The notes beneath the pieces were generated by a model. That model saw only the letters and a list, made by a program, of their open reading frames with translations. It had not been told where the DNA came from and ran no database searches. From Adhaeribacter swui (lineage in GTDB: Bacteria; Bacteroidota; Bacteroidia; Cytophagales; Hymenobacteraceae), in contig NZ_CP055156.1 of the NCBI RefSeq assembly GCF_014217805.1, forward strand, positions 2,424,585 to 2,488,584: 64,000 nucleotides of DNA. Reading direction: 5' to 3'. The translations under genes were made by a program, and so were the position numbers. Shown here piece after piece: positions 46,028 to 54,000 of this stretch (its first letter is position 1; each line of letters opens with the position of its first letter).

Positions 46028-46204
46028 TGGCAGGTCTCCTGGCTTTCTTCGGTTTGTTTGGCCTTCCCATTCTGCTTACAGAACAGTGGCAAAAGGAGTA
46101 AACAACCTTTTTAAAGAAGATTACAGTTGCGGGAACAGCTCAGGTATTACACCTGATTCCCTTTTAAGGCTTGCTTGCGGTTGCAGGCAGGCCACCAATC
46201 CGGC
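46028..46204 (-). promoter_or_regulatory. Cobalamin riboswitch (minus strand)
   Basis: On the minus strand the leader contains GGGAATCAGGTGTAATACC, then GCTGTTCCCGCAACTGTAA (the conserved CCCGCAACTGTAA core), GCCACTG, and the closing B12 box GCCAGGAGACCTGCC (46043-46029). It lies between a -7 promoter box and the BtuB start (about 118 nt of leader remain). Represses receptor and propeller expression when adenosylcobalamin is available. Confidence 0.95.
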
Positions 46205-46205
46205 A

Positions 46206-46213
46206 CAAAGATA
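46206..46213 (-). promoter_or_regulatory. Promoter -7 box for the riboswitch-controlled operon
   Basis: TATCTTTG on the minus strand, an exact TAnnTTTG match placed a few bases before the first riboswitch helix; no -33 TTG at ideal spacing. Confidence 0.6.
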
Positions 46214-46351
46214 AGTAAAAGTTTAAGATTAACTATTCTGGACGAAATGCAGTTGTTTTAAGTAAGAGTAAGGTTAGCGGATGATCGTGGTTTGGTTAAA
46301 TTTTTAAAATTTTGCTTTTCAGCTTTGAGTGCACTTGTTTATCCTGGTTAT

Positions 46352-46525
46352 GAGGAGAGACCGCTCTTGCGAACTCCTCTTGTTGTACTTAGAGTTAGCG
46401 CAGCGCTCTAAGTACTTTGGGACAGCCAATCTCTGATTGGCGTTCACCAAAACTCCCCAATACGCCAATCAGGAATTGGCTGCACAAAAAAATGCGGAGA
46501 GACCGCTCTCGCGAACTCTCCGCAT
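46352..46525. repeat. Hairpins with the same loop and different stems
   Basis: 46352-46379: GAGGAG stem around AGACCGCTCTTGCGAA. 46492-46525: ten-bp stem ATGCGGAGAG/CTCTCCGCAT around ACCGCTCTCGCGAA. Between them are TACTTAGAG/CTCTAAGTA (46386-46414) and GCCAATC-TCT-GATTGGC (46425-46441). No gene in this stretch. Confidence 0.65.
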
Positions 46526-46544
46526 AACCAAATTTTGTCTAGAA

Positions 46545-46812
46545 GCTGGTTGTGAAGACACAACCAGCGGCACAAGTAGTAGAACAATTAAACGTAAGAC
46601 GTAACCATTAGAACCGCCCATTGGCAGTGTCTCCACTGCCAATCTTTGCACGAACTTCCGTATTTAGCTTATATTCCATCCAAGGAAAGTGACTTCACTG
46701 CGAGAAGCTGGTTGTGAAGATGCAACCAGCGGCGGGTTCCAACTTTTAAACCAGTAATATGAAATATAAACTCCAGGATCGCCCAAGGCAGTGTCTTCAC
46801 TGCCCTTGGGCG
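46545..46812. repeat. Cluster of GTG-TCTT-CAC-core hairpins
   Basis: Four stems share the core GTGTCTTCAC (or its complement) but differ outside: GCTGGTTGTG-AAGA-CACAACCAGC (46545-46568), ATTGGCAGTG-TCTC-CACTGCCAAT (46620-46643), GCTGGTTG...CAACCAGC (46707-46730), and CGCCCAAGGCAGTG-TCTT-CACTGCCCTTGGGCG-like (46780-46812). Together with 46352-46525 they fill the gap between the riboswitch and the DUF4136 gene. Confidence 0.65.
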
Positions 46813-46849
46813 AAAGTCCTGATACTTGCTACTTATATCTTACTACCCA

Positions 46850-47383
46850 TTATAATTTACTAAACAACTTGGTAACCCCGGCGTTTACTTCTTTTTCCAG
46901 GGCAGCATCTTTTTTCGGGATAATGCCTTCCATGGTGCCTTGCCATACCAGTTCGTCTTTGCTGGGGTCCACGAGGTGCACCGAAACCGTGCCTTGGCGG
47001 TAGCGGCCTACTTCTACTTGCTGACTTTTCCAGGAATAACGGCGTTGTCCGATGTATTTAGGCGCATCCGTCCGGAAGTCGGTTTGGCGGGTTTGTACTT
47101 TTTCGGTGGTAACAATGCCCAGGTTAATAAGTAAATCCGGGTTAGTGGGCGCTAGCGTTAATCCTTTGGCCGTTAATTGTTGCTGGATGGCGTTTTTTAG
47201 TATGGCAATGCGGTTGTTGTACTGTGCATCTACGGGTTCGCCGTTGTTGGTAACTTCGTAAAAGTTAAAGGTTTTGTAATTGGTTAAGGTAAAATTATCG
47301 GTTGCTTCTATGTTCGAGACGCGGGCCGCGCTGCAACCCCATAAGCCAGTTAAAACTAAAAGAACAAAAAATATATTTTTCAT
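46850..47383 (-). CDS. DUF4136 lipoprotein
   Basis: 177 residues with signal peptide and lipobox (LLVLTGLWGCSAAR). The mature domain is the Bacteroidota DUF4136 fold: NYKTFNFYEVTNN, RIAILKNAIQQQLTAKG, PTNPDLLINLGIVTTEK, VHLVDPSKDELVWQGTMEGI, ending in LEKEVNAGVTKLFSKL. Outer-membrane-associated protein of unknown function. Confidence 0.92.
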   Translation of the reverse strand: MKNIFFVLLVLTGLWGCSAARVSNIEATDNFTLTNYKTFNFYEVTNNGEPVDAQYNNRIAILKNAIQQQLTAKGLTLAPTNPDLLINLGIVTTEKVQTRQTDFRTDAPKYIGQRRYSWKSQQVEVGRYRQGTVSVHLVDPSKDELVWQGTMEGIIPKKDAALEKEVNAGVTKLFSKL

Positions 47384-47517
47384 AGCTTTATCAATCAGAA
47401 TAAAACAAAACGGACGTATCTGGCTTTAATACGAAATTGCCCGAGGGAGTTTGCCGAATAAATACGGAATCCAGAAATGGGAAAATTTAAAAAAGCAGAT
47501 GTAGCGTAGTTCTAAGT

Positions 47518-48120
47518 ATGACCAAACTTTCAAAAGCATTTTACACGCGCCCGGATGTGGTGCAAATTAGCCGGGAGCTGATTGGAAAATACATTTTTAC
47601 CCGAATCGATGGCGTATTAACCGGTGGCAGAATAGTAGAAACCGAGGCGTATTGCGGCGAAAACGATATGGCCTGTCATTCGCACAGCGGCCGCCGGACC
47701 GCCCGCACCGAAATCATGTTTCAGGAAGGCGGCGTGGCCTACGTGTATCTAATTTATGGCATTTACTGTTTGTTTAACATTATCACCAACGTGGCCGAAA
47801 AAGCCGATGCCGTGTTAATCCGGGCCATTGAACCCACCGAAGGTATTCCGGAAATGCTGTTGCGCCGCAACCACACCCAGGTTACACCCAAACTTACCGC
47901 CGGACCGGGCCTGGTTACTTTGGCCTTGGGAATATCTAAAAAACACTACGGTACCGATTTAACCAGTGATTTAATTTGGCTGGAAGATCGTGGTGAAACA
48001 ATACCGGAAGATCAGCTAATTGCGAGCCCACGGGTAGGCGTGGATTATGCCGGTGAAGATGCTTTACTACCCTGGCGTTTCCGACTAAAAAACAGCCGCT
48101 GGACCAGCAAGGCTAAGTAA
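47518..48120 (+). CDS. DNA-3-methyladenine glycosylase (AAG/MPG family)
   Basis: 200 residues of the alkyladenine DNA glycosylase fold: LIGKYIFTRIDG, RIVETEAYCGENDMACHSHSGRRT (catalytic Glu-type region), VAYVYLIYGIYCLFNI and TAGPGLVTLALGI are all family signatures. Removes alkylated purines in base excision repair. The start at ATG 47518 is placed just after AT-rich leader; no operon partner. Confidence 0.95.
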   Translation: MTKLSKAFYTRPDVVQISRELIGKYIFTRIDGVLTGGRIVETEAYCGENDMACHSHSGRRTARTEIMFQEGGVAYVYLIYGIYCLFNIITNVAEKADAVLIRAIEPTEGIPEMLLRRNHTQVTPKLTAGPGLVTLALGISKKHYGTDLTSDLIWLEDRGETIPEDQLIASPRVGVDYAGEDALLPWRFRLKNSRWTSKAK

Positions 48121-48511
48121 ATTAGAATTAAAAAGTCGTTTGTGAAGATACAAACGACGGCAGGTGCGACGGCACATGGGGCTTAGTAAAACAAAATTTT
48201 GAAGGAGTGGGTGTTTGCTTAATCAACAGCATTGCTTGTGGGCAGTGCTTTCACGGCCATCTTTTGAGTAGGTCTTGAAAATTTAAAAATAGTTAAGGGT
48301 AACCTTTAAAGAAGGGAAATAATTTTAAAATTGCTTCTTACACGAAGAAAAATGAACCGCCCTGGTGGTGTCTTCACCAACCAGCTATGCCCAAAACTAG
48401 AGGCGGTTTACGAGGAAAAATGCGGCAGGAATAGTTTTGAATTTAATGAAACCATTCCATACAGCTTATTACTATTCTTTTTGATAATGACTAAAATATA
48501 AGCATTAGTCT
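48121..48511. repeat. Gene-free 391 bp with hairpins of the GTG-TCTT-CAC family
   Basis: GTCGTTTGT-GAAGAT-ACAAACGAC at 48135-48158 and CTGGTGGTG-TCTT-CACCAACCAG (one bulge) at 48362-48384 belong to the same family as 46545-46812; a weaker GGCAGTG-CTTT-CACGGCC occurs at 48241. No coding frame. Confidence 0.6.
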
Positions 48512-49639
48512 TTACATCTTCCATTTGCGGGCAATGTTGTGCGCCGTTTCGATCATGTACGGTTCCCAGGTTTCAATCTGCCAATCGGAGTGGGCGAGCG
48601 ATGAGGTTTGCAGCCTCTGGATGGCTTCTTCGGCTGAACTTGCATTTTCTAAAATACGGGATAAATGTACTTGCTGGGCTGCTAAAGTTTTATCTTCTAT
48701 GGGGTGCTCTGCGATGCTGAGCGACAACGGAAGGAAATCTTTAGCCGGATTAGTTCTTAATTTCTGGTTCTTTCGCTGGAGAATAGCCTCCATTTTTAAA
48801 AAGTCGGCATAAAACAATTGCTTGCTTTCTTCGCTTTTCAGAGCGTTGCCTAATTGTTCCAGTACCACAAATTTCAGGTTAGGGCATTTGTCAATGGTTT
48901 GCGCTAACAACGCAAATACTTCTTCCGGTACAGCTTCGTCGTGGGTATCTCTTCTGATTTGGCGGTTAGGTTCTATGGCGGAGCTTTCCCAGCTACCGCC
49001 CGAAATATGAATTTCCCGGACTCTATCCAGCGGATACAGATTGACAATCTCGTCGTAAGAAGCCCGGAAGTTATGCAGTTGGCAATACAGGTTATGTAAA
49101 TCCAGGATGATAAATCCGTTAACCGGCGTAATAAGCTGCGCTAAAAACTGCCCGTGTTGCTTTACTTCGTCGAGAGAATAAGAAAAAGCCAGGTTCTCCA
49201 GACCAACCGGGCATTTACAGGCATCTTGGATCCGGGCGAGCCGGTCCTGGCCAATGGCTAAGGTGCTGGCGGAGTAAGGAATGGGCAGGGGAGCGCCATG
49301 GTGAAAATTTTGTCCGGTCATAAAGCCAAAATGTTCGGTAATGTGATCGAAAGTATATTGACCCGAAAGCTCCCGGAGGTGCTGCAGCCAGTTTTGCTGG
49401 TTCACGCTCCACTGCCCCGAGAACAACGAAAAATACACGCCATGGCCAATCAGCCGGCCGGCCTGGCCGTAGGTTTGTAATAATTCCGAAAACCAGGCGG
49501 GTATTTGGGGCGTGCGGAATAAAGTATCAAACGACCATTCAATGGCCTCTACCTTGCCAGCCGCAAATAAAGGCAAGGCAGCCGCCAGAATATCCACATC
49601 TAAGTTACAAGCTACCGCAGCTAAAATTTTTTCCGGCAC
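48512..49639 (-). CDS. MNIO (DUF692) multinuclear iron-dependent oxidase, probable RiPP maturase
   Basis: 375 residues with a GTG start. TIM-barrel family motifs with their metal ligands are visible: IGHGVYFSLFSG, ITEHFGFMTG, VGLENLAFSYS, ILDLHNLYCQ, EIHISGGSW, RRDTHDEAVPEEV and VVLEQLGN. Related enzymes (MbnB, TglH, ChrH) rearrange cysteine residues in ribosomal peptides. A C-terminal extension of about 85 residues (from residue 290) may be a partner or peptide-binding part. A 57-residue peptide gene ending in CPGCGMG lies 33 bp upstream on the same strand; it is the likely substrate. Confidence 0.88.
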   Translation of the reverse strand: MPEKILAAVACNLDVDILAAALPLFAAGKVEAIEWSFDTLFRTPQIPAWFSELLQTYGQAGRLIGHGVYFSLFSGQWSVNQQNWLQHLRELSGQYTFDHITEHFGFMTGQNFHHGAPLPIPYSASTLAIGQDRLARIQDACKCPVGLENLAFSYSLDEVKQHGQFLAQLITPVNGFIILDLHNLYCQLHNFRASYDEIVNLYPLDRVREIHISGGSWESSAIEPNRQIRRDTHDEAVPEEVFALLAQTIDKCPNLKFVVLEQLGNALKSEESKQLFYADFLKMEAILQRKNQKLRTNPAKDFLPLSLSIAEHPIEDKTLAAQQVHLSRILENASSAEEAIQRLQTSSLAHSDWQIETWEPYMIETAHNIARKWKM

Positions 49640-49672
49640 AGCTTAGCGAATTTTCGGGGTTAGTAAAAAACA

Positions 49673-49846
49673 TTAACCCATGCCGCAGCCCGGGCAATTT
49701 CCTGGGTCGCTTTTTTCGGGAGTTTTGCTGGTTTTTTCTTTTTGGGTTTTAGGTCCGGGTAGTTCGTTTTTATCGGAGCAACTGGTGGTGGTTTGCACGG
49801 TTATGCCCAATAAAATGGCACCGAGTAGAGCTTTTGGCAGTTCCAT
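49673..49846 (-). CDS. Candidate RiPP precursor peptide with C-terminal CPGCGMG
   Basis: 57 codons from ATG (49846) to TAA. N-terminal hydrophobic segment KALLGAILLGITVQ and a lipobox-like TTSC (Cys23) suggest export, possibly as a lipoprotein. A Lys/Pro/Thr-rich linker (DKNELPGPKTQKEKTSKTPE) follows, and the C-terminus is DPGNCPGCGMG, with two cysteines and a terminal MG. Position 33 bp upstream of, and co-directional with, the MNIO gene makes it the prime substrate candidate. It is too short for typical gene finders. Comparable peptides are known next to MNIO enzymes in Bacteroidota such as Chryseobacterium. Confidence 0.8.
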   Translation of the reverse strand: MELPKALLGAILLGITVQTTTSCSDKNELPGPKTQKEKTSKTPEKSDPGNCPGCGMG

Positions 49847-50033
49847 ATTTTTAAATTTTAAAATTTTGCTTGTAGTAAGTGGTACTAATTTAACACCAGT
49901 GATTTATGCCCGCTGGGCTAATACTTTACTGACCCGGAAGAGTTAACTTTGGTTGCATGCCTTACAAAATTTATTTCGTTGAAAGTAAGCCGGGTAATTT
50001 CAGCTAAGTATAAGTAGGATAATAAATTATGGG

Positions 50034-50091
50034 CATTGTTTCGGTGGAGCCTGTTTAGCTACGTAACTAAATAGATATCTCCTGGATGACA
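50034..50091 (+). repeat. Palindromic intergenic repeat, copy 2
   Basis: Related to 37566-37626: CATTGTTTCGGTGGAGCC, the centre CTGTTTAGCTACGTAACTAA, and CTCCTGGATGAC at the end. More degenerate than copy 1. Confidence 0.6.
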
Positions 50092-50133
50092 CAGAAAAAA
50101 GGCTCGAAACATTTGCTTCGAGCCTTTTTTCTG
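50092..50133 (-). terminator. Terminator downstream of the SDR gene
   Basis: Perfect 17-bp stem (50092-50108 with 50117-50133, core AAAAAAGGCTCGAA) with 8-base loop; A-rich and T-rich arms make it bidirectional. Confidence 0.88.
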
Positions 50134-50184
50134 TATTTAACTTAATTTGAAAACGCCATAAAATTTAAAAATTGGCGGGTATAA

Positions 50185-51042
50185 TTAAGCTTCTACGGCA
50201 AAATCTACGGATTGGCTCACGGGAGCCCATTGCGCGAATTCGGCTTGTAGCGCGTATAGTTTGTTCGTGGCTAGTTCCAGGGCGTCGCTGCCCAGTAGCA
50301 AATGCAGCGGCGGGTTTTCTACTTGGGCGGCATTAATAATAGCGGCTACGGCTTTCTCGGGGTCGCCGGGCTGGTTGCCGTTAATTTGTTCCTGGTGTAA
50401 CCTTTGCATTTCGCGGGTACTTTGGTACTTGGGCAATTGTTTTTTTGCCGTTACCACGGAGCCAGCTTTTAAGAAATTTGTGCGGATATAACCCGGCAGC
50501 ACCGCGGTAACTTTAATGTTAAAATCTTTCACCTCCATAGCTAATGCTTCGGTAAAACCAATTACGGCAAATTTGGTAGCGCAGTAAATGCCAAAACCCG
50601 GATAATCGCCGGACATGCCCGCTATAGACGAAATATTAAAAATATGCCCGAAACCTTGTTGGCGTAAATGCGGCAAGGTGGCCCGGATAATGTTTAAAGA
50701 CCCAAACACGTTTACGTCGAAATTCTGGCGGGCTTCCTGGTCGGATAGTTCTTCCAGGCTACCAATTAAGCCGTAACCGGCGTTGTTTACCACGTAATCA
50801 ATCTGGCCAAAAGTTTCGATTGTTTGGGCAATGGCTTGCGTTACGCTGGCTTCATCGGTAATATTCAGGGCCAAAGGTAAAAAGCTATTGTGGGTACTAC
50901 TTATGGCTTGCTGCAATTGATCCAGATTCCGAGAGGTGGCCGCTACCCGGTATCCTTGCTCTAATAATTGCCGGGTAAGCGAAAGACCGATTCCCTGCGA
51001 CGCTCCCGTAATAAACCATACTTTGTTCTGTTGCTTGTTCAT
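50185..51042 (-). CDS. SDR family oxidoreductase
   Basis: 285 residues, classical short-chain dehydrogenase: WFITGASQGIGLSLT cofactor loop, YVVNNAGYGL, FNISSIAGMSGDYPGFG with catalytic Ser, and YCATKFAVIG (YxxxK). NADP-type specificity is likely from ATSRN after the second strand. Substrate unknown. Single gene with its own terminator. Confidence 0.93.
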   Translation of the reverse strand: MNKQQNKVWFITGASQGIGLSLTRQLLEQGYRVAATSRNLDQLQQAISSTHNSFLPLALNITDEASVTQAIAQTIETFGQIDYVVNNAGYGLIGSLEELSDQEARQNFDVNVFGSLNIIRATLPHLRQQGFGHIFNISSIAGMSGDYPGFGIYCATKFAVIGFTEALAMEVKDFNIKVTAVLPGYIRTNFLKAGSVVTAKKQLPKYQSTREMQRLHQEQINGNQPGDPEKAVAAIINAAQVENPPLHLLLGSDALELATNKLYALQAEFAQWAPVSQSVDFAVEA

Positions 51043-51199
51043 AGCGTAATTGTTTTTTTGTACAGTACAAAATTAGCTACCCAGGCACGGCAAGTGTTTA
51101 CGCGATTCAAACCAATGCTTGCTCAATTCAAATAAGGGCTAAAAACAAGCAACAGAAAAGTAAAATTTTTAAAAAACTGAACCAGCTTAAGCTTTTGGC

Positions 51200-51964
51200 T
51201 TAGTTCCAGATCCCGTTCATCTCGGTTAAAACCAAAGGTTTACCATCGGTTATTACCAGGGTATGTTCGTGTTGCGCCACAAAGCCGCCCTTGTTGCCCA
51301 CCAAAGTCCAGCCATCGTTTTCGGTTTCGGCGTAAGTAGAATGGGTGGAGATGAATGTTTCCACGGCAATTACCGAGTTTTTCTTAAACCGGGTAAAATT
51401 AAAGCGGTCGTAGTAATTCGCGATTTCGCCAGGTTCTTCGTGCAGCTTGCGGCCAATGCCGTGGCCAGTTAAATTCTTAATTACTTTGTAGCCCGATTTT
51501 TTTGCTTCGGTTTCAATTAACCGGCCCAACTCGGCCACGCGCATACCGCCTTTAATCGAGTTAATGGCTTTGGCCAGGATTTGTTTTGAAGCATCTACCA
51601 AGGGTTGGTGGTGGTTTATATCTTCACCCAAAATAAAAGAACCGCCGTTATCGGCCCAAAAACCATTTAACTCCGCCGATACATCAATGTTAATTAAATC
51701 GCCTTCCTGGAGCACCCGGGTAGCCGACGGAATACCGTGGGCAATTTCGTTATTCACGCTGATGCAGGTCCAGCCGGGGAAATTATAAGTAAGCGCCGGT
51801 GCCGAATTTGCCCCGAGTTTTTTTATAATTTGCCCGCCAAATTCATCTATTTCTTTGGTAGTCATACCTACCCTGGTGTATTCGCGCATTTCCCGGAGAG
51901 CGGTAGCCACTACTTCACTAATTATTTTCATGCCGGTTAGTTCGGCTTCTTTGGTTATCGACAT
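51200..51964 (-). CDS. map: Methionine aminopeptidase type I
   Basis: 254 residues. Removes the initiator methionine from nascent proteins; two-metal pita-bread fold: metal ligands in INIDVSAELNGFWADNG, KNLTGHGIGRKLHEEPGEI, IAVETFIS and QHEHTLVI are all visible. An opening of SITKEAELTGMKIISEVVAT is typical of the type I form. Single gene, far from secY here. Confidence 0.96.
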   Translation of the reverse strand: MSITKEAELTGMKIISEVVATALREMREYTRVGMTTKEIDEFGGQIIKKLGANSAPALTYNFPGWTCISVNNEIAHGIPSATRVLQEGDLINIDVSAELNGFWADNGGSFILGEDINHHQPLVDASKQILAKAINSIKGGMRVAELGRLIETEAKKSGYKVIKNLTGHGIGRKLHEEPGEIANYYDRFNFTRFKKNSVIAVETFISTHSTYAETENDGWTLVGNKGGFVAQHEHTLVITDGKPLVLTEMNGIWN

Positions 51965-52407
51965 CGTAACTTAATTTATATGTGTAATCACCACGCTGGC
52001 TAAAAGAATACTTGCTCTTTCGGCTAAACAGGGGTTGTTTTAATGGTAACAAAGGTCAGCCGTGTTTTTACTCCCGATTACGCCATGAAATGGCAATAAA
52101 GACGAAAAATTCGTCTTGCTAAATTATTTTTTAAATTTTAAAATTTAGATCAAACAAAGTAACCCAACCAGCCTCCAATACGCCAGTCCCGAGAAAAATT
52201 AAAAAACTAGGAAGTAATAATTAAATAATTTTAAAAAATAAATAAGGTACGATGCTAGGTTTTAGGATATTTTCTAATTATCTATCTGATTTCCAGATAG
52301 CTTAAGCTGGTGGCAATGCAAGCTTGCGAAATTTCCCGCTTTGCTTGTAAACCCAACCCGAAATAGCTTCTTATGTAAATTCAGCCTAAACAATTAATCT
52401 GACCAAA
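51965..52407. other. Gene-free 443 bp
   Basis: Mostly AT-rich with TTTAAA palindromes (52126-52148, 52208-52235) and no coding frames. The stretch 52290-52360 (CAAGCTTGCG, GCTTAAGCTGG) looks like decayed repeat. Presumably carries promoters for map (leftward) and the SnoaL-like gene (rightward). Confidence 0.4.
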
Positions 52408-52764
52408 ATGACCGAAGAATTTGCGAAACACTTTGCCGAAGAATGGATAACCGCCTGGAACACGCACGACCTGGATCGTATCCTTAGCCATTACACCGAG
52501 GATTTTACCATTGTAACCCCCATGGCCAAAAAAATAATACCCGAAAGCAACGGCACCGTTGCGGGGAAAGACCAGGTGCGGGCCTACTGGCAACAAGGCT
52601 TAAAATTAATTCCAGACCTGCGTTTTGAGTTGATAGATGTATTAACCGGCATTAATGGCATAACGCTTTATTACCACAATACCGCTACGGGTCGAAAAAC
52701 TACCGAAATTATGTTTTTAAATGCAGAGCAAAAAGTAGAAAAAGCTTTTGCCATGTATTCCTGA
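52408..52764 (+). CDS. SnoaL/NTF2-like protein
   Basis: 118 residues with the cone-shaped NTF2 fold: EEFAKHFAEEWITAWNTHDLDRILSHYTEDF is the typical opening and the rest alternates strands (FELIDVLTGINGITLYYH, TEIMFLNAEQKVEKAFAMYS). Members are small enzymes or ligand-binding proteins; no catalytic residues can be named. Single gene. Confidence 0.85.
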   Translation: MTEEFAKHFAEEWITAWNTHDLDRILSHYTEDFTIVTPMAKKIIPESNGTVAGKDQVRAYWQQGLKLIPDLRFELIDVLTGINGITLYYHNTATGRKTTEIMFLNAEQKVEKAFAMYS

Positions 52765-52920
52765 GGTTTTGCTGGCGATGAAATATTAATTTTTCAAATT
52801 TAAGAGCCAAGCGAAGTTTTATTTTTATATCTGCTTCCAGTTTAATGCCGTGTAAAGGGAGCTATGGATGGTGGCCATTTTTAAACTGGACGGAAGTTAA
52901 AAACTGCCTTTTATAAATAC

Positions 52921-52941
52921 CCACCAGCTACAAGCTGGCGG
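52921..52941. repeat. ACA-loop hairpin
   Basis: CCAGCT-ACA-AGCTGG with outer CC/GG pairs. Same loop type as 32682-32700, 33141-33159 and 38882-38896. Lies in a 273-bp gap. Confidence 0.5.
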
Positions 52942-52989
52942 GAGTTGCGGATAAAATTTTAAATTTTTGAAATTTAGATCAGGTAAAAG

Positions 52990-53029
52990 AAAGAGAATTT
53001 TCTTCGGGATGAAAAAGAAAATTCTCTTT
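52990..53029 (-). terminator. Terminator between convergent genes
   Basis: Perfect 15-bp stem (52990-53004 with 53015-53029, AAAGAGAATTTTCTT) and 10-base loop; can serve both the minus-strand AHSA1-VOC operon and the plus-strand SnoaL-like gene. Confidence 0.85.
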
Positions 53030-53037
53030 TGCGCTCT

Positions 53038-54000
53038 TTAGGCATTCTGATGATTAATCATCCAGTTAATACCGTATTTATCCGTGAAACTGCCGTAATA
53101 AGCACCCCAGAACATATCTTGTAAAGGCATTTCTATTTTGCCGCCGGCCGAAAGTTCCGTGAAAATACGCTCGGCTTCGGCCCTAGAATCAGGTTCCAGT
53201 TGAATGTGCATGTTGTTGCCCGGGGTTACCGTAAAACCAAATTCTTTGGGGGCATCGGTACCCATTAAAAGGTGGTTGCCCAGTATAGGTAATTCTACGT
53301 GCAGTACCATTTTTTTAACTTCTTCAGCCAGTAGTGGTTGGTTAGGGTCGGGCGGAAGTTCGCCGAAACGTTGGATGTCGTTGATAAAATCGGTTTTAAA
53401 AACGGATTTATAAAAATTAAAGGCTTCTTCGGTATTGCCCGGAAAGTTTAAGTAAGTAGCTACCCGGGGGCGGTTGCTGGTTTTATTTTGTTTGCGTAAG
53501 TAAAACTGGGCAGCAATGTACTGGTCCAGGTTTTCGAGGCCGGCAGTGAAACCTTCCCGGAAGCCCATCTGAATAATTTGTTCTAAATCTTCCAGCGAAT
53601 CAAAAGATAAATCGATGTTTACCCGGGTTTGCTCTTGCTGGGGCGTAAAGGTGTTTTCCCATTTGTTACGGGGCATTTCGGGGTTTAGGTTACCTTCGGC
53701 GTCGCAGAAGCCATCGATGGCGCTAAAGTATTTTTCCGGTTGAATTGTAAAGTACTCTGATTTACACCAATGCTCTTCATTCTCCGGGCCAACCATGCAA
53801 TACAACCAATGGCCGCCTTCCCTGAAATCCATAGATTTGGTTTTGGCTCGCCAGGGTTTGGGCGCCCACCACTGGTCCAGAATGTCGGCTTCGGTCCAGG
53901 CGGCCCACACCAGATCCAGGGGCGCATCAAAGAGTCTTTCTACGTTAATTTTGTGGTTTTCTTTGTCTACCGTGAAATTAAAAAGAAGGGCTTTGTTCAT
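53038..54000 (-). CDS. AHSA1 (SRPBCC) - VOC (PhnB-like) fusion protein
   Basis: 320 residues in two domains. Residues 1-165: AHSA1/SRPBCC fold (VERLFDAPLDLVWAAWTEAD, WWAPKPW, GGHWLYCMVGPENEEH, FREGFTAGLENLDQYI). Residues 175-318: VOC/PhnB-like metal-binding fold (YLNFPGNTEEAFNFYKSVF, PDSRAEAERIFTELSAGGKI, WGAYYGSFTDKYGINWMINH). The pair is often encoded separately near ArsR regulators; fusion is unusual. Start overlaps the ArsR gene by four bases (ATGA), so it is co-transcribed and probably controlled by it. Confidence 0.9.
   Translation of the reverse strand: MNKALLFNFTVDKENHKINVERLFDAPLDLVWAAWTEADILDQWWAPKPWRAKTKSMDFREGGHWLYCMVGPENEEHWCKSEYFTIQPEKYFSAIDGFCDAEGNLNPEMPRNKWENTFTPQQEQTRVNIDLSFDSLEDLEQIIQMGFREGFTAGLENLDQYIAAQFYLRKQNKTSNRPRVATYLNFPGNTEEAFNFYKSVFKTDFINDIQRFGELPPDPNQPLLAEEVKKMVLHVELPILGNHLLMGTDAPKEFGFTVTPGNNMHIQLEPDSRAEAERIFTELSAGGKIEMPLQDMFWGAYYGSFTDKYGINWMINHQNA

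Larger units (their letters stand above)
49847..50184. other. Gene-free 338 bp upstream of the peptide gene
   Basis: AT-rich palindromes next to the peptide start, then a CATTCAG-type repeat (50034-50091) and a strong terminator (50092-50133). The peptide-MNIO promoter must lie here on the minus strand but no exact TAnnTTTG was found. An 88-codon plus-strand frame (49680-49946) is antisense to the peptide and not supported. Confidence 0.5.

Noticed and set aside
46469-46651. 60-codon minus-strand frame
   Set aside because: Built from hairpin repeat sequence in the 46352-46812 cluster.
49680-49946. 88-codon plus-strand frame opposite the peptide gene
   Set aside because: It is antisense to the CPGCGMG peptide, has no signal, motif or domain, and its composition follows from the AT-rich region; the minus-strand frame has gene-like structure.
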